From: Rhea pennata | Taxonomy: Eukaryota > Chordata > Aves > Rheiformes > Rheidae | Reading direction: 5' to 3' | NCBI RefSeq assembly: GCF_028389875.1 | Contig: NC_084702.1 | Location: 52,796,053 to 52,860,052, forward strand | DNA length: 64,000 bases | Notes under the pieces: model-generated | Told to the model about the DNA's origin: nothing | The model's database searches: none | Seen by the model: only the letters and a program-made list of their open reading frames with translations | Part shown: piece after piece, positions 28,622 to 47,400 of the stretch | Layout: every line of letters starts with the position of its first letter | Numbering within the stretch: position 1 is the stretch's first letter | Program-made: the position numbers and the translations under genes

Positions 28622-30746
28622 GTGGAGGTAAGGAAGAATACACTGTAAATGAAAAAAGATTATTTCCTGCTACAGAGATACCGTACAACAAAATCAGAAC
28701 AAATTAGATTCATATGGGTGGCCGACACTGTATTCCAGTTTAGGCTAATTATAGCTTATTTTGTTTTATATATCGGAAGAGGTACCCAGAGCTTAGCCAC
28801 AGAACAGCTTTAAAGAGGTATCTTGACCTTAGCCAAGAAGTTCTCAATTTGTTTTTTAAAAAATTGTAAGCAAGATAAATATAAATAAAATATGGCCTGA
28901 CCAATAAAATCCAGGATAATGAAATAACAGTAATTTCTTTGTGGGAAAGTAGCACCTGGACTGACAACGGAATTTCGGGGTACCAGATGTAGGACCTAAA
29001 TGTTTTGCATGTTATTTTGCACTTTTCAAGCTCAGTATGCATTTGAGATATAGTGGACACAGCATGCTGGAGAAAAGTTTTATCTACCAGGAGACTGTGA
29101 GACTTATGTCATTTTGCCCAGAGGGCAGAAAACTGCTGAGCAGTTTTAAATGAAAAACAACAAAACAACAAAAAAACAAGACCCCAAATCTGCAGAAATC
29201 CCCTACAAATGCACAAATGGTTATGCATCATCACATACTTCAGTGAAGCAGATCAAAAAGCCTCATAAAATTCTTTTTGCAGGAGCAGAGCCTATGATAC
29301 TATGAATTAGGACTGGGTCTGTTTCTCTTTCGCAAAGATAATTGTCCTCATCGTAAAAGTTCTTTTGGTGAATAACTGACTAAAGATCAAACCATATATT
29401 TACAAGATGACACTTCATATGTTCTAAGACTTGCTTATTGGCATCATTTTTGATAATCCCACATAAATTCCAGTTGATATAAGAAAAACATGCACAGGAA
29501 TAGAGGGACTTTTTTGATTGCTGTTGGTTTTAATGAATTATCAACAGCCAGTATTTGGCGGGGGTGGGGGAGAACCAGTGCCAAGACTATCAGAAATAGT
29601 TGACTATGGTCACAGCCTTATTAGGCATACAAATAACTGTTGTCGTCAATAGGACTGTGTTACTTTAATGGACTCTTCAGTGTAGGTAAGAAGCTTAATT
29701 CTGCATACCCACATTTTTAAACCTTTGTCAAATTCACCCCACACACATTAAAAGCAAACAAGCATCTCATCTCACTAAAATGGCATGAACTGGTGTTATC
29801 TAATCTGTAATACTGCACAGAAAACTGAATGGTCCTTGCTTATTTGGTTGGCAAAACTTTCATCCGCTGATTTATGAGGGAAGGGAAATTTCCACAACTA
29901 CATTCAAGAATTTAAGTTTTCCCACATTACTAGACCAATGACAAGGATGAGTTTATCACACAACCCAGCAAGTAAGACACAAAAATCCTATATTTTGGGA
30001 GGCAATGGAAGTGAGATAGCGCAAGGTTTATACGCAATACTGCATATGACTGTGCAGCCCACAAAAAAAGAGCTAAGGTGTACAGGCATATTCAAGAACT
30101 CAGTGTATATTAGGAACTGTAAGTGCAATACACTTGGAAGTACATTCATTGGTTTTCACTAAGGAACTTTTGCACGTGTTTTTGTCCAACTCTATTATAT
30201 TTAATGGTGGCTGGCATTTAGCTATAGTTAAAAATAATCCAGAAAAACAGAACAGGGTTATGAGCTGAAAATGTCAAAAATGAGTGATTTCCTTTTATTG
30301 AACTCACTAGTTGAAATATCTTTTAGATGCAAGGAAATAAAAAGAACATTTGAGTCCCTTTCCAGAAATTGCTAATAAAATGCATGCCAACACTTGTCGA
30401 AAGAGCTTCTTTCAACATACTGATTATTTAAGTTGTGGGTTCTCATGTCCATGGAAAATGTGTACGAAAGTAATCCAAACCTTATTCCATAATCTCCAGT
30501 GGTAGAGTCTGAGGTCCAGAGACTCCTAATTTTACTTCCCCCCCAACACCCCACTTTCTGGTGCAGAATGAAAATTCACATTAAAGAAATCATAACAATT
30601 TACTATAAACAACATTTATCGGTTATTTTATCTGGGCTGTACTGGGTAAAACAGTAGCACTGGGCCAACAAGTCGATCAGCAACATTTCCTGTGGATTTT
30701 GTTTTGTTCTCTTTTTTTCAAACCTACCAAGATTAGGACTTTTTTT

Positions 30747-30748
<2 letters not shown>

Positions 30749-30778
<30 letters not shown>
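30749..30778. repeat. A30 homopolymer
   Basis: Approximately thirty As in intron 12. Confidence 0.9.
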
Positions 30779-30780
<2 letters not shown>

Positions 30781-33097
30781 TATAGAATTATAAGCATGAT
30801 TTTCAGATTCAGATGCTGGTAACAGTGGAATTCTTAGCAGACCTGATAAGTTTATTAAGACAGAAGTGTTAAATAGCATTCTAGATAGATAACATTGTCT
30901 TAAAGAAAACATGGAATTGGATCACAAAGATAAAAGCACAGCTCAATTACAGATGCACCCAATATGAAAAACTCCAGAAGGCTGTTTAAATCCTGGCTAT
31001 ATGCAACAGCTATCTCTAATCTCAAAAATTCAGCTTAGAACCTGATGGATTTCTGCTGATAGAATTATATTGATTTTTATGATCCTGAATTACATAAATA
31101 CTTTTAACATCATCTTGCTTATTGTCCATCTGCAAATACAGGAGCAATGTAATTTTGTGACCTACATGGTGTACAGATTCAGTGGAATTCTAAAACATCG
31201 TCAGAGAAATACAGTTGATGCATACATTTGAATATGATGTTGCTATCTCAATAGCTAGAGAAGTACTAAATCACTGTCACTGGAAAGGGGGTTAGAAAGT
31301 ATGAAAAACAAATTAAAATCTAGAAGAAAGAAGCAAACAAGGAAGTTAGTTGCACAGAACCACTGTATCCATAAAACATATGGAATAAATGATGGGGGAA
31401 AGCTATTGAAACAATGGACATAAATGAATCCAAGAGACACCTAGGCTGTTCTCAGAAGAAGAGACAGAGAAATTTGTTAAAAGAAAAAAAAATGTAGGAA
31501 AGTGGGATAAAGATCAATCAAAAGATAAATCTGTTGGGCAGATGGTCTTCTCCTCCTCCTAGAATATCTTTTTTTGCTAAAATTCAAAGATAATGTAAAA
31601 AATTAACATCATATTTGCCAAGCAAGCTTGATTTAGAAACAGAATCTCAGCACCGATTTTAATTTCCTAGGATTCATCATTCATTGATCTATCAAATTTG
31701 CCTTTCAATATACAAGTTTATATCCAGTTTCACACTCCTATTATGAGACACGCTGACCCTTCAAGCACTGCGCTTACTGGCAAATTCCTCTCCTAACTCC
31801 AAGTCCTTTAGTGAAGTGTAGGCTCCTTGCCCAACAAACGCAGAGAGGCTGGCACTTCCCTGAGCTCTGCTCAAAATTAAACCACCCTCAGAGGGTGCCT
31901 GTCACTGCCAGCGACATGGAGGAAGCCATGTAAGAGACGGAGTGAATTCCAGAATAAGTGGAGTTCAAGGACATGGCACATCAGGTGCTCCTGAGAATGC
32001 CGGAGCAGAGATGAGAGAAAACGGTCAGAAGAAAGTCCTCTGCTCACACCCTGGAAGACACTGTGCCTCCAAACACAAATGGTACAATAGTCCCCTCAGA
32101 GAGCAGGCAACAAAAAAAGTTTGATTTTCCTTTTCTTTTTCCCTGTATTGTAGCCCTCCACACATGATAGTTTCCCAAGAAATGGCTCATTTACAGTCAT
32201 TTTAGAGGGCTGTGTAAGCCTTAGTCTGTTTACATGAAGTGGCAATAAAGAAAACCTGCCACGTTCCAGGTGTCTTTCCACGTAAATTTTAACCACATGC
32301 AGCAATGACCATTGTATGCATGTATGAGCAGTGCATGCGTGTCTCCTGAAGTCCAGGTGCTTTTCTGCTTTCTTTAATGGGTGTTAAATGGCAATAAATC
32401 ACCTCTTCTGCAGAAGAGACTGTTTTGAACTGGGAAGAGCTAAGTGATCCTGTACCAGGCACTTTGATTTTGACTAAAAGTTGGCAGAGAGTGTTTTCCC
32501 TTTCCTTCTGCTGATTTTCCTTCCTGTCATAAGGCAGTAGAAGATATATCAAGAGCATCTTAAAATGTTAGGGACAAATTAGTGGTTACAGGCCTCCTGA
32601 ACCACCTAAGGATGACTGCTTTCCAATCCAAGCTGTACAGTTGCCATACGCACTAGAATACTCTCCAATAATACTTAAGAGATGCCTTAATGTGCTCTCA
32701 GTGACCCACGGATGTGAGGGCATGAATGCCATATCCCCATCTGAAAAATGCATTCTGCTCCACATATAGAAGAAAGAATTCTTGCATGTATCGTTGTATA
32801 AGAGCAGATAAGCACAAACCAGCTCCAGGAAAGACCCTTAATTTATGTTCTTAGACTAAACCTTTTGAGCTAGTTTCTGTCGGGAAACTTTGGAGGCCCC
32901 CACCTATAAAATAATAAGAACCAAGAATAGGATTTTAGAAATATATCACTGAAAAGTAGTTATCCCAAACCAAGCTAGTTTCCTGGCTGTTTGCTTGGAT
33001 GCATATTTAGTGACTGCATTTCTTCAGGGAGCGTCTCTCATTTCTGTGGGAATTTAATAAGCCACCACAAAAATAAATGAATAAATGATTCATTTTA

Positions 33098-33991
<894 letters not shown>

Positions 33992-34150
33992 GGTTCACAA
34001 AGACCTGCTCTTCATGGGACAAGATGCTTGTCAGGTGTGCTCCCTGGAGACGGCATTCTCGTTCAGCTGTATCCCACGTACGGCGATGGGCAAAGTATTT
34101 GTAGCACTGTCCCTGGAACTTGTGCCAGCCATAATCACAGGTCTCTGTGT
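33992..34150 (-). CDS. VCAN: VCAN exon 11, C-type lectin domain part 1
   Basis: A 159-base exon, phase 1 to phase 1. The acceptor is GTCACAG|ACACAG, with a rather weak pyrimidine tract; the donor is C|GTATGT. It encodes the first third of the carbohydrate-recognition domain, from [19 protein letters not shown] through the [12 protein letters not shown] segment to EEQVFVNR. The residues W-H-x-F-x-G-x-C-Y and the A-E-x-x-C helix with GAHLxSI are hallmarks of C-type lectin folds, and the spacing matches the lectican subgroup. In versican this fold binds tenascins, fibulins, fibrillin and sulphated glycolipids in a calcium-dependent way (family knowledge). Position 60 here reads QVF, where the mammalian protein I recall has QMF, a conservative change. 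The same reading frame stays open upstream of the acceptor to 34262. Confidence 0.95.
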
Positions 34151-35623
34151 CTGTGACAAATAAACAAACCGCATTTCTGTCAACGGGCATGAAACACACG
34201 CATGTTTCACAGAAATGGATGGATTTTCTGCAGTGCAAAGGTTCAAGAAGATATCCATCCATAAAATGCTACAAACGCAAAAAATAACCGCTCACCCTTG
34301 AGGACTCAATAATAGTTCAGGTAGTCCTATTTACCAGGTTTCAGTATAAGTAAGATGAATATTACTCACATGAGGAATATAGTTTTCACTGGCAACTTTT
34401 TGAGCTTCTACTGAGATCATATTATGCTGTACTTGGACAACCCCAGGAGTACATTTTTAGTCCATAATTCTGTATGAATGAAAAGCCTGGATGATAGATT
34501 GCCTTTAGTCTGCATTTCATCTGAGTTTTTTGAGTTTATATATGGGGATAAGAGTTATTTCCTGTTCAGCAAATAGTTCTTTGATTCACTGTATTGAATT
34601 ACTTTTGTTTGGAAGTAACCAATAATTTAAAACAATCATGAAGGAAAATACTTGTCATCATTCAATCCACAGATGCGACACTGGGGTATTATCTTTCTGA
34701 AGAACAAATTTACCCCTTCAAGTTCTTCTCCAAAACCCACCTTCCTCAACAAAGTATAAAATTTTAGGTATCAGTTTCTAAAGAAGACTGTAAAACTGAA
34801 ATACAAGGAAATGAAATGCACATTGTCTGTACTCTTACGAAGGATGGTACTAAGAAGAATATGTAACAGACAGGAGTTCACATCATCCAGTATTTCCTTT
34901 CATGTAAAGAGAAATAGACATCAGCCTTGGAGCTGTAACAATCTGTGGATTTCATGTTAATTATTTTGTCAACATTAGGCAGCTACAAACAAAATAGAAG
35001 GCAAGAAACAATAGTTCCCACCCCAAGTCTGCACCAACACTTCAGGAATAAATCTCAGACAAAATCAGTACTGTAGTAAGACGGACGTAACAAATGCCTG
35101 ACTGCGTCTTGAGCGATGCTTGATGGGAAGAAGAGCTTGCCACCAAGAGGAGACAGTTTTAGGGAGGATTTGGAGAAACCGTAGAGAAAACTCAGACTGT
35201 TTTGAGTTATGACAGCTGAAATAGCACCATAAAGGGCACTTCAGCTCAGGCTTACAGCACATCCTGACTACCTCCTGTTCCAGCTCTCCGAACATGCTGC
35301 CGGCTCACCCAGAAGGGCCTCTGTCACAGGATGCTAAAGCACAGAAACGCAAAGCTGCATTTTTTCTTCTCCTCAGGCAACAGTCTGTTGCTCTCCACCA
35401 AGTATAAAAGCAAACATCTTGCCTTTCAAGAGGTGTTCATACACTCTGGGTATGAAATGGGATTTCTTAAAAGCAATAACATGCTTTGGCCAAAGAGGCT
35501 CTTTTTGCAACAGTACAGAAAAAAGCCAAACATTATAGAATGTGCTAACTACATATGACGGCACATTCTTTAATTATGATATTTCTCAACCTTTAGCTAG
35601 ATGTCACGTGTCATGCAAAGTGC

Positions 35624-35795
35624 CAAAATGGATCAGACCATTGGCATAATTAGGCTGCTAATGTATATTCAGTGGTGGCCAGCTACTGCTCTGTCACAAG
35701 GGGATAGTTAGGGAATAATTTGTCCATAAGGCAAGGCTGATTCTTAATTCACAGCAGAAAGAATCATTCACATCATGAAGTATGAAAGCTTCCAT
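35624..35795. mobile_element. Old CR1/L3-like LINE 3' fragment
   Basis: The segment contains GGATCAGACCATTGG, then CAGTGGTGGCCAGCTAC, then GGGAATAATTTGTCCATAAGG and a terminal ATGAAGTATGAAAGCTT. This order resembles, with decay, a CR1/L3-clade 3' sequence common in sauropsid genomes as I remember it (GGATCAGACCAATGG...CAGTGGCCAG...GGGATAATCTGCCC). The match is from memory, so family and orientation are uncertain. Confidence 0.5.
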
Positions 35796-36842
35796 TTCTT
35801 CTAAGTGTTGTTGCCCATTTTAAATCTCCTGATGTAAAAACTACGCTTCAGATGTGTGCTCTTTTAAATCCATACAAATACATTTATGTCACTTCAATGG
35901 CACTTCTTTGACAACTCCTCGCAACATTAATAACATAGTAGCTATTGTCCTAGACATTTGGTATCAAAATCTTTTTTTAAAACTTATCAATACAGACATG
36001 AATGTAGCAAATGCAGAGGCAAAATAGAACTTAAACTGACTACTCCCTCTTATATTTTCCACAAGTTAAGTTGTAGAAAACTGCTTGTGCTTTGAGTAAT
36101 CCTAAATATGAAAAAGGAATGTAATCTATACTGTCAAGTTGTTAGTTTTTGATGTTTTCCCTCACTGTATTCTGCACTAGGTGCATGCTGCAGATACAGC
36201 TTTAGTCTCTGGGATCTAGGCCATTTTAAAGTTTAGTCTGCCTCTGGCTTTCAAGAACATTTGTTTAACCACACAATGCTGACTAACAGTGCTGTGTCCT
36301 TTGTGAAGGCACTTAAGATTTTATTATTCATCTTGTTTGGGGACCACCTCGTCCCACAGGAAGCAAGTCAGATAACAAGCAGTTTTGCATGCCGAGAAAA
36401 GTCGTGGCAAGAAAGCAGTTTCATGCTACTCTGATTAAGACTCTACCACTGCAGAAGAAGTGGAAGATTTGAGGGAAGGTCAGCTGAGTGCTGTATGGGG
36501 GTGATAGAGAGTGTGGAAACACAAGAGCTAAAAGGCTGTGTTCAAAGAAAGGGATATAATGGCCTAACCTTGAAACAGGAATATCAACAATTCTATTCTC
36601 AGCTTTAGATAGGGGATGCCAAACTGGCATATGTACTTATAGTTGATATACATGCACTCATGGCATATGCACAGCCCCTGCCAACTCAAAATGGTATGTT
36701 GTTCCTCATGAGAGGAAAAGGAGGGTAATTCAATACCTCCTTTTGCACCTATTTCTAGCCCAAAACTACATGAAAAGAAGTCTAAAGCTAAAGGCTATAA
36801 CAGACACAGGATTTTTGGAAGGAGAAGGGAGAATTTGGTGGG

Positions 36843-36876
36843 TATGGAGCCCTTACACAAAAGTAAGGGCTCCATA
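36843..36876. repeat. Perfect 14-bp inverted repeat with 6-base loop
   Basis: TATGGAGCCCTTAC, loop ACAAAA, then GTAAGGGCTCCATA. It lies in intron 10 of VCAN. Confidence 0.85.
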
Positions 36877-38609
36877 TGACTATAACAGCCTTTCTAATAG
36901 CCTTTACCAAAGAAGTAAAGCCTAATTGCAAGTGGGTATAAATTTTCTGTGAGCAGAGTAGGTGTAAGGACTTACTGAATACAATATTCCATACTCATTG
37001 TATACTTATCCCAGGAGGTAATAGCTTTATGAGTTTATTCTAGACGGTGATGGAAAGACTGAAATACTACTTGTCATGTTTATGGCATTTTTAAAATTGT
37101 CTCACTAGTCTTAAGATTTATTATAATTTACAGGCTAATTTTCAGTGGTGCATGGAAAGAGTTACCCAAACAGCTTCTGTTCTCTATAACTGCAGTTGTA
37201 GGTAAGTGACAACATCTCTAAACACTACATTTTAATATAGATAGATAGATACACATATTTATCCTACAGGTGTAATGCAGAGGTAGATTCTGCTTCTTCA
37301 AAAGCTGCAATAAGCTGCTGACAACAGATCCCTTATCTCTAAACAAATCCTATAGAGGCTTAAAGAAAATAAAGAGTGAAACACAGATACTAGAACACAA
37401 TGGAAGTCTTGCTCAGCTGTGAATTTTATCTGACTGTCTGGCTTCAGGTAGTGAACAAATGTCAGAGACCCATTAGCCCAGCCCACACATCTTGAGGAGA
37501 AAACATTTCTCTGGTAAATATTCAAGAAATCCCTTCTCAGCTGAAAGATATCAGTTAGAGACCATCTGTTTTCAGAAGGCATCTTTGGGCTGAGCCCGTC
37601 TCAAATGCTTCCATCCCAAGCTACCAAGCTCTGAGAACAAAGCAAATCAAATGAGACAGGAGTAATCATAAACATTTGAACAAAGAAATTGAGTTATGAA
37701 AAACGTTGTTCCTGATGATAATTAAAAAAAAAATGTTTTGTTTTGGGAACCTGGAAGACAAAACGGCTAGTTGTATTATCCCAAAGAGGCATGTCCACTA
37801 ACAAACACATATGCGCCACTTTGGCACATAGTTCCATGCATGCAGCTGCATTTGGTAAACAGGCTAGGCAAGGAGTATCTGCTGAAATCCTGCAGCACGG
37901 AAAGGCAGACTAAGTCTAACACACAAACACCATTCCTTGAAAGCAGGTAGACATCAGCTAGAACAGCAAGGAGAGAGAGAGAGAAAAACAGAAGGAAACT
38001 CTAGTCAACCAAGGAAGAAAAAGAAATACGTAAACAGATGCTCATCCACCCACTACTCACAACCAACACTTTGGTAGCTTATTCTAGAAACTAAAGTCCA
38101 ACTTGCAGTTCTCTTTGTTGTTACCCCCGTAACTATTCAGGAAGTGAGGTGCTCCTCATTAAAAATACAGAAAAACAAATATTAGAACAATAGTCAGAGA
38201 ATCTCATATGGTCCTTAGGGACTATTAGTTTCTATGATTAATCCCACTGACTTGCAGAGAAGCAGTTGGTCTTAATGTGAAACTAGATCATCAAGCTTCC
38301 TCTCTTCTTTCTCCAAACATGGAGCTTGCATTTAGGCATTGAAGTTGGAAGACTTCAAGCTCTGACTTCCTTTATCTGGACCCTCTGAAAGGTCTCAGAA
38401 CAGCTTTTCACAGGGTGATGCCAGTGGAATGACTGATGAATCCTCTGGGAAAAGACTAGACTCATGTCCTTCTTCAGCCTGCAACCATCCTGTGAAAATC
38501 TTTTCCGGATATTTCTGCATTTAAAAAGCGACACGCAAGTGTAACCTAATGGTATGTAGAATATAAAGCTGTACTTTCAAAAGACATATACAGTGGGGAA
38601 AAGGAGGAA

Positions 38610-38631
38610 TTTTCTAACAGTTTTCTAACAG
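38610..38631. repeat. 11-bp tandem duplication
   Basis: TTTTCTAACAG occurs twice back to back in intron 10. Confidence 0.8.
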
Positions 38632-41102
38632 TGAGTAAGTGCTCTGCTCACCTTTAATTTAGTCTGAAATAGAAACAGTGCAGGTTTACTGTGCTATCAA
38701 TTGGATTTAAAAAGGAAATCCTTTGATTGCTCTATTTTTATTATTAGACAACTTTGGCTCTCTTCAGGAAGAGGTTCCTGGCCTCAGATTTTCTGCTGAA
38801 CTGATTTCGCCTTGCAAGAAAAATGGCTGTCAAGAAGCCAACTACAGCTCACTGATTCTCAGAATTTCTCTCTTTTATGCTAAGTTAGATTACCCTGAAG
38901 GCTGCTCTAGCTTTTACCACCTGTCAATGCTCCTTGAAGGGCTTTAAATCACCCAGGTGCAGCCACACTGTCCTCTAGTCATACATACTCCTAACACTGA
39001 CATTTGCTTAATACCATGTGGATATCCTAGCTCAAATATCAGCTGAGAATCCTTATTCTGTGAAAGTCTCGTGGGGGCATTTTGACTATATTCTGAACTC
39101 TCTGTTCTTCTACAACAGTGCCTTAGGACTAGAACATAACAGAGTTGTCTCCTTTTGAATTTCATTTTCAGAGGCAATGTGCACTCACTGCTTCCATTCA
39201 CTTCCATGACATTTTGAATATTCAGCATCATGTCTACTAAGCCCTCCAAATTTACTTTTTTGAAGATCTCTAAAATAAATAATATATATTGGAGAAAAAA
39301 AGAATAAGTAATGAAATATAATCCTAGTGTGCTCAACTCCACCTTTCCTGTGGCACTGAGGTACACATTCTGTCATTCTGGCTGGTCTTTAAATCTAGTG
39401 AGGTCAGGACTGATGCCTTGAAATAAAGTCTACTTGCCAGACAACTGTGTCTAAATTGCCAACACAGTTTTATTTTGTCTGGTGGAATGGAAATTTGGCA
39501 CTGAACACTTTTCCCAGGTCCCAAACCACTGCAGGATTTTAAGTGGAGGAAATTTAAATTCCAAAGCTGAGTGAGCAGGGTTCTGTTTCTGATTGACAAA
39601 CTAGGAAACGTTCCCATTAACCACCTAAAATGCACTCTCAGGCTGGTCATAAAAAGCAGCTTAAAGCTACCACAGTGCTCAGAGCCATTTGCTACTATGG
39701 ATTTGTTGAAATGAAAGGGAGGAAGAAGGGAGTGAGAACATTTTTCTTCTGTTGTGAAAATACGGTCAACTTGTAGTTCTGGAGAACAGATTTAGAAAAG
39801 CCTTTCAAATTGTAAGGTGAGCCAGATTAAAAACAGTTAAATAGTGACAAGCGACAACTGCTGGAGCTAGTCATCTTCCAGAGGTTTCAGCTCTAACAAA
39901 CAAATCTGTACACATTGATCTGGAAGTTTACAAACTGCCTTTCACTCATTCAACTGAAGATGAAGAACAAGCCTTAAAATAGTCAATGTTAATGAAACAA
40001 TATCATAATTTCTAGTTCATTGACCAGTGAATGAAACCATTCAGCTGAAGAAAAAGATAAAGATATTTTTATGAGCTTTAGAAAGTACACTTTAAAGCAC
40101 CTTTTCTTTTTTCTTATGGAAAGGTCTTTGTTAATTTTACTGAGAAACCAGATTTTGCTACCCTTTTCCCTCTCAGACATGCACACATTGAGTAAGCATC
40201 TTGCACTGAAAATATTTCTCTTAAATATAGAGGGATTTCATGCAGGGAATATTCTAACAATTATGGAGTCTTAGATGTTTAATCTGTTCTTAATCATCTG
40301 GTTTAGAAAGTCTCTTACAGCCTCCCTGTAATTGTGCTCCTGCACCTATTTTTCCTAAAATAATCACAGAAAGAGTCACTCTGGAAAAGTCTGGGATGCA
40401 GATGTCAGTGTTATGGCCCCTGGTGAGTGAATATGTCATCAGATATGTTCAGTAGAGTATTCCAACTCTCAAGTGATGCCTGTTCTAAGTGACAGGTCTT
40501 TCACATTGTTTACAGCTTTGTAAGACAGGAGCTCTGTCAGAAAATGACTCTACTCCCTCTTATTATAAATGTCACTACCACAATGAGAGAACTTGGTTAT
40601 GTGTCTTCCCAGTAGTTTGCAAGCAAATATGAGCATATTGCGCTTCCCATGGAGAGACCTGAAGCTGCATGGCTGAAGTTAGACACTGAGCCTGCGTGAA
40701 TTAGCCACACTGAGGAAAAAGAAAGCATTAGCTCATATTAGGTATAGAAGTAATGCGGCTTCTAGTTAATGTAGATGGAGTTTGCGCTCATCCATCTACA
40801 AAAGATGTCACAGATGTAAATTTAAACAAGTAGTCCTGAGCCACAAATCATAGGAGTTTGACATGCTCAGGTTTCCTCCCTCTTCTACAAGAGATTTTGT
40901 CTAGTTTTCCAGAGGGTGTCAAAATGGAAATAGATAGGTGTAAAAAATCAGAAGAGTCCTAGATAGCGACTGGTATGCTTCTTCATAATGAAGACTAGTT
41001 GTGCATTTTCCATCATTCTAACTTTTTACAAATTGGCAAATTTCAGATCCTGTGGAAAAATCAGCCTGATGGGATGATACCAAGAGACTATATCCTCTGT
41101 TA

Positions 41103-44488
<3,386 letters not shown>

Positions 44489-47400
44489 CTGGTATTTGCA
44501 CTGCTGTGCCTTCAACTGAACCCACACTGGTGCCAGTCTGGAAATCTGATCCATTAGTGACTTCAGGAAGGGAAAATGATGAAGTTACAAGTTCAACAGT
44601 GTTCAGCTCCTCAGAGCTTATTGTTGTCTGTTTATTCTGATAAGAATTGTTTCCAGGGGCTGTATCATCTGTTGCAATGTTAGAAGAAATTGTTGTGGTC
44701 TCCTCTTGCATAAAGAAAGAAGATTGTGTTTCCATGCTCCTATGCAGAGGTTGTGAAGATAAGGTTAGCATTGTAACTGCTTCCTGTTCAGGTTTATATC
44801 CTCTACCTCCTACACTATCAGGTGAACCCAAAACAGGTGTGGAAAAAAGCCATGGAATTTCTCTCTCATTACTGCTATCATCTTCGTAACTGGGCTCTTT
44901 CACTCTCTCTGAAGAAGTTTCAATTTTTATTGTGCTAACTTTTGGAACATCTGTGCTCACTGTTTCTCCAAAACTCAGAAAAGCAGTAGGGAACACATGT
45001 ATTGATGGAGAATCTCCAGAAACAGTAGCATCTTCACCAACCAAATCAGTTACAGAAGTCTCTGTTTCCTCTGTCTTTTCTGTTACAAGCCTACTAATAT
45101 GAGGAGCACTTTCAGTAGTTGAGCTTTCTGATTCAGGCTCAGAAGAAAATTCTAGGAGAGACTCTGGTTTATCAAGAAACTCTGTAGTGGGTGGTTTATA
45201 TGTTGCTGCAATATCAGAATTAACCTCTTTGAAGGTTTGTTCTGGTGAATGATTGGACAGATCTGAATCCTTTGGTGACAAAGTACTTGGAATGATGACT
45301 CTGGGATATTCAGACACTCCATTAACTAACTGAACAGTTACTGAGGATTTAGGAGTTTGAGGTACAGAAGAAAATCTCACTGAACCTGTTTCTTCAGATT
45401 CCGTTGGTGGATTTTTTGTGTCTATGTAAACTGTAGGATCCTTTTCTTCGTTCTTGCTAGATGACACCGTTATGTGTTGGGATGTATGCTGTGTGGTGAC
45501 AATATTTACATCAAGCATGTTGGTTATCAAAGCCTGTTCTGTCTCAGTAGTTAAATCTGGTCTAAGGGAAGGAAGCACAGGCTTCTTGTTGTCCAATTCT
45601 TCTTGTTCCATTCCAGAAATACCGGAGATGGAGATGGTTTCACTTGGATATGCTATTACTTGATTGGTCGCTGAAGTATTCTGCTCATAGGTATCTTCTG
45701 TTGTGCTTGCCAGTGTAACATGTTTAGTCACAAATTCAGTCTCTTTAGATTCATGAGGCACGTGAGGGCTTGCCAGCGATGGTACTGTTGGAAGGAAAAT
45801 GTCCCCTTCAGAGAGTTTGGTAGTGATGAAAGTTTCTGTTGTAAACTCCATGGCATCCCCTGAACCCAAATCCTTGTCATTTGATTTTAGTCTGTGCTCA
45901 GCTGTTACTGATTCACTGTTTATTGGCTGACTAGAAGTAGTCAAGAAAAGATCATCACCAGATCCAAGTGACTTCTCTTTGTTTAAGGAAAAATTAGATG
46001 TTGAATCATATTTCTCCATTTCAACATTCATGCTATCATCACTGTCATATGTTGATTGTGTGGCAGGATTTGCCACTGTCTGCACACTTATTATATCTTC
46101 AGGCATTGATGTGGAGTGATCCATGTCTATAATTGTTGTTTCTTGTGATGTGATTTCAAGTCGTTCTTCAATTAGTGTAATATCACCATAAACTGAAATA
46201 TTCAGCAAAACATTTCTTTTATCATCAAACACTGGAATATTCTTCTCATATATCCCGTTATCACTTATTAGTTCTTCTGATGTAGTTGTCCTTGACTGAG
46301 CAGCAGTTGGATTTGTCACAGTTTCTTTTTCTTCTGTAATGAGGGGCGATAATCCTGTAATTGCAGTCTGTGATCCATCTATTGATGCCTCTGTTGCCAT
46401 AACTTCAGAATAAACTTCCTCAGGAGCACTAGATGAAGGATTTAGCTCTACTTTTGCCATAGAGGGAGTTGACAAATGGGTAAATGTATCAGGGGAAAAT
46501 GAATCTGAAACATCAACCCAGCCAGATCCTTCTCCGGAACTTTCAGGTAATATTTTGCTTGGCATTTTTGTTGTTGTTATAATGAGTGATTCTTCTGTTT
46601 CAAGACTAGGAGTTCCACTGATTAATACAGAAGCAGGAATTACACCATCTCTAATCAACAAATGTGAAGTTTCCTCTTGAGAAGCAGCTCTGGAAGTAGT
46701 TGTTGTCCTGTATGTTTCATTTTCTCCACGTCTATAGTCAGTTTCTTTAGTATGAGGTTCTTCAGTCACAACAAAATATTGTTTGATTTCTTTTACCTCT
46801 TTGGAGCCAAAGATCTTGGAACTCTCTTCTGTTGAAGCTGGGGAGCTAGCGACCATCGAGTCTGTTGTTTCTGGAATAAACTCTTTTACAGCACTTGTGA
46901 CTTCTTCATTAACTTCAACATTTGATTCAGTGCTTCCCCTTTCAAAGTCTTGTGTCTTGTCAGTTGAAAGTTTGGATCCCACATTTGCAGGATGAAAATT
47001 TTGGGGGCTTGAGGTACTTGTGATATCTTTGACAGCCAATGACACTATAGAAGGAATAACAGTAAGGTCACCTCCTGATCCTTCTCCTGAAAATAATAGA
47101 TCACCAGTGATCTCATTATTTGTCAGCTTTTCTTCCTTAGGTGTCAGGACTGATCTGGGAATATCTTCAGTAGGGAAAACTTTTTGACCCAACTCATTTT
47201 CTCCTTTTGTATCTGTAACTGAAGAGCTTATGTATTTGCTTTCATACTTCACAGACTCTGTTTCTCTATCATCATTAAATGGCAAAGATATTTTTTTAGC
47301 AGATTCAGTTTCTAGTTTCTTTTCTACTGAATATGGACTTACTGTGGGAACATTTAAAAATTCTAGATGTTCAAGGTTAGACTGTGTACTTTTAAACAAT

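Noticed and set aside
38944..39366. 140-codon minus-strand frame in intron 10
   Set aside because: Hydrophobic and mixed-composition peptide with no family signature, no acceptor/donor pair in the VCAN phase and no transposon motifs.
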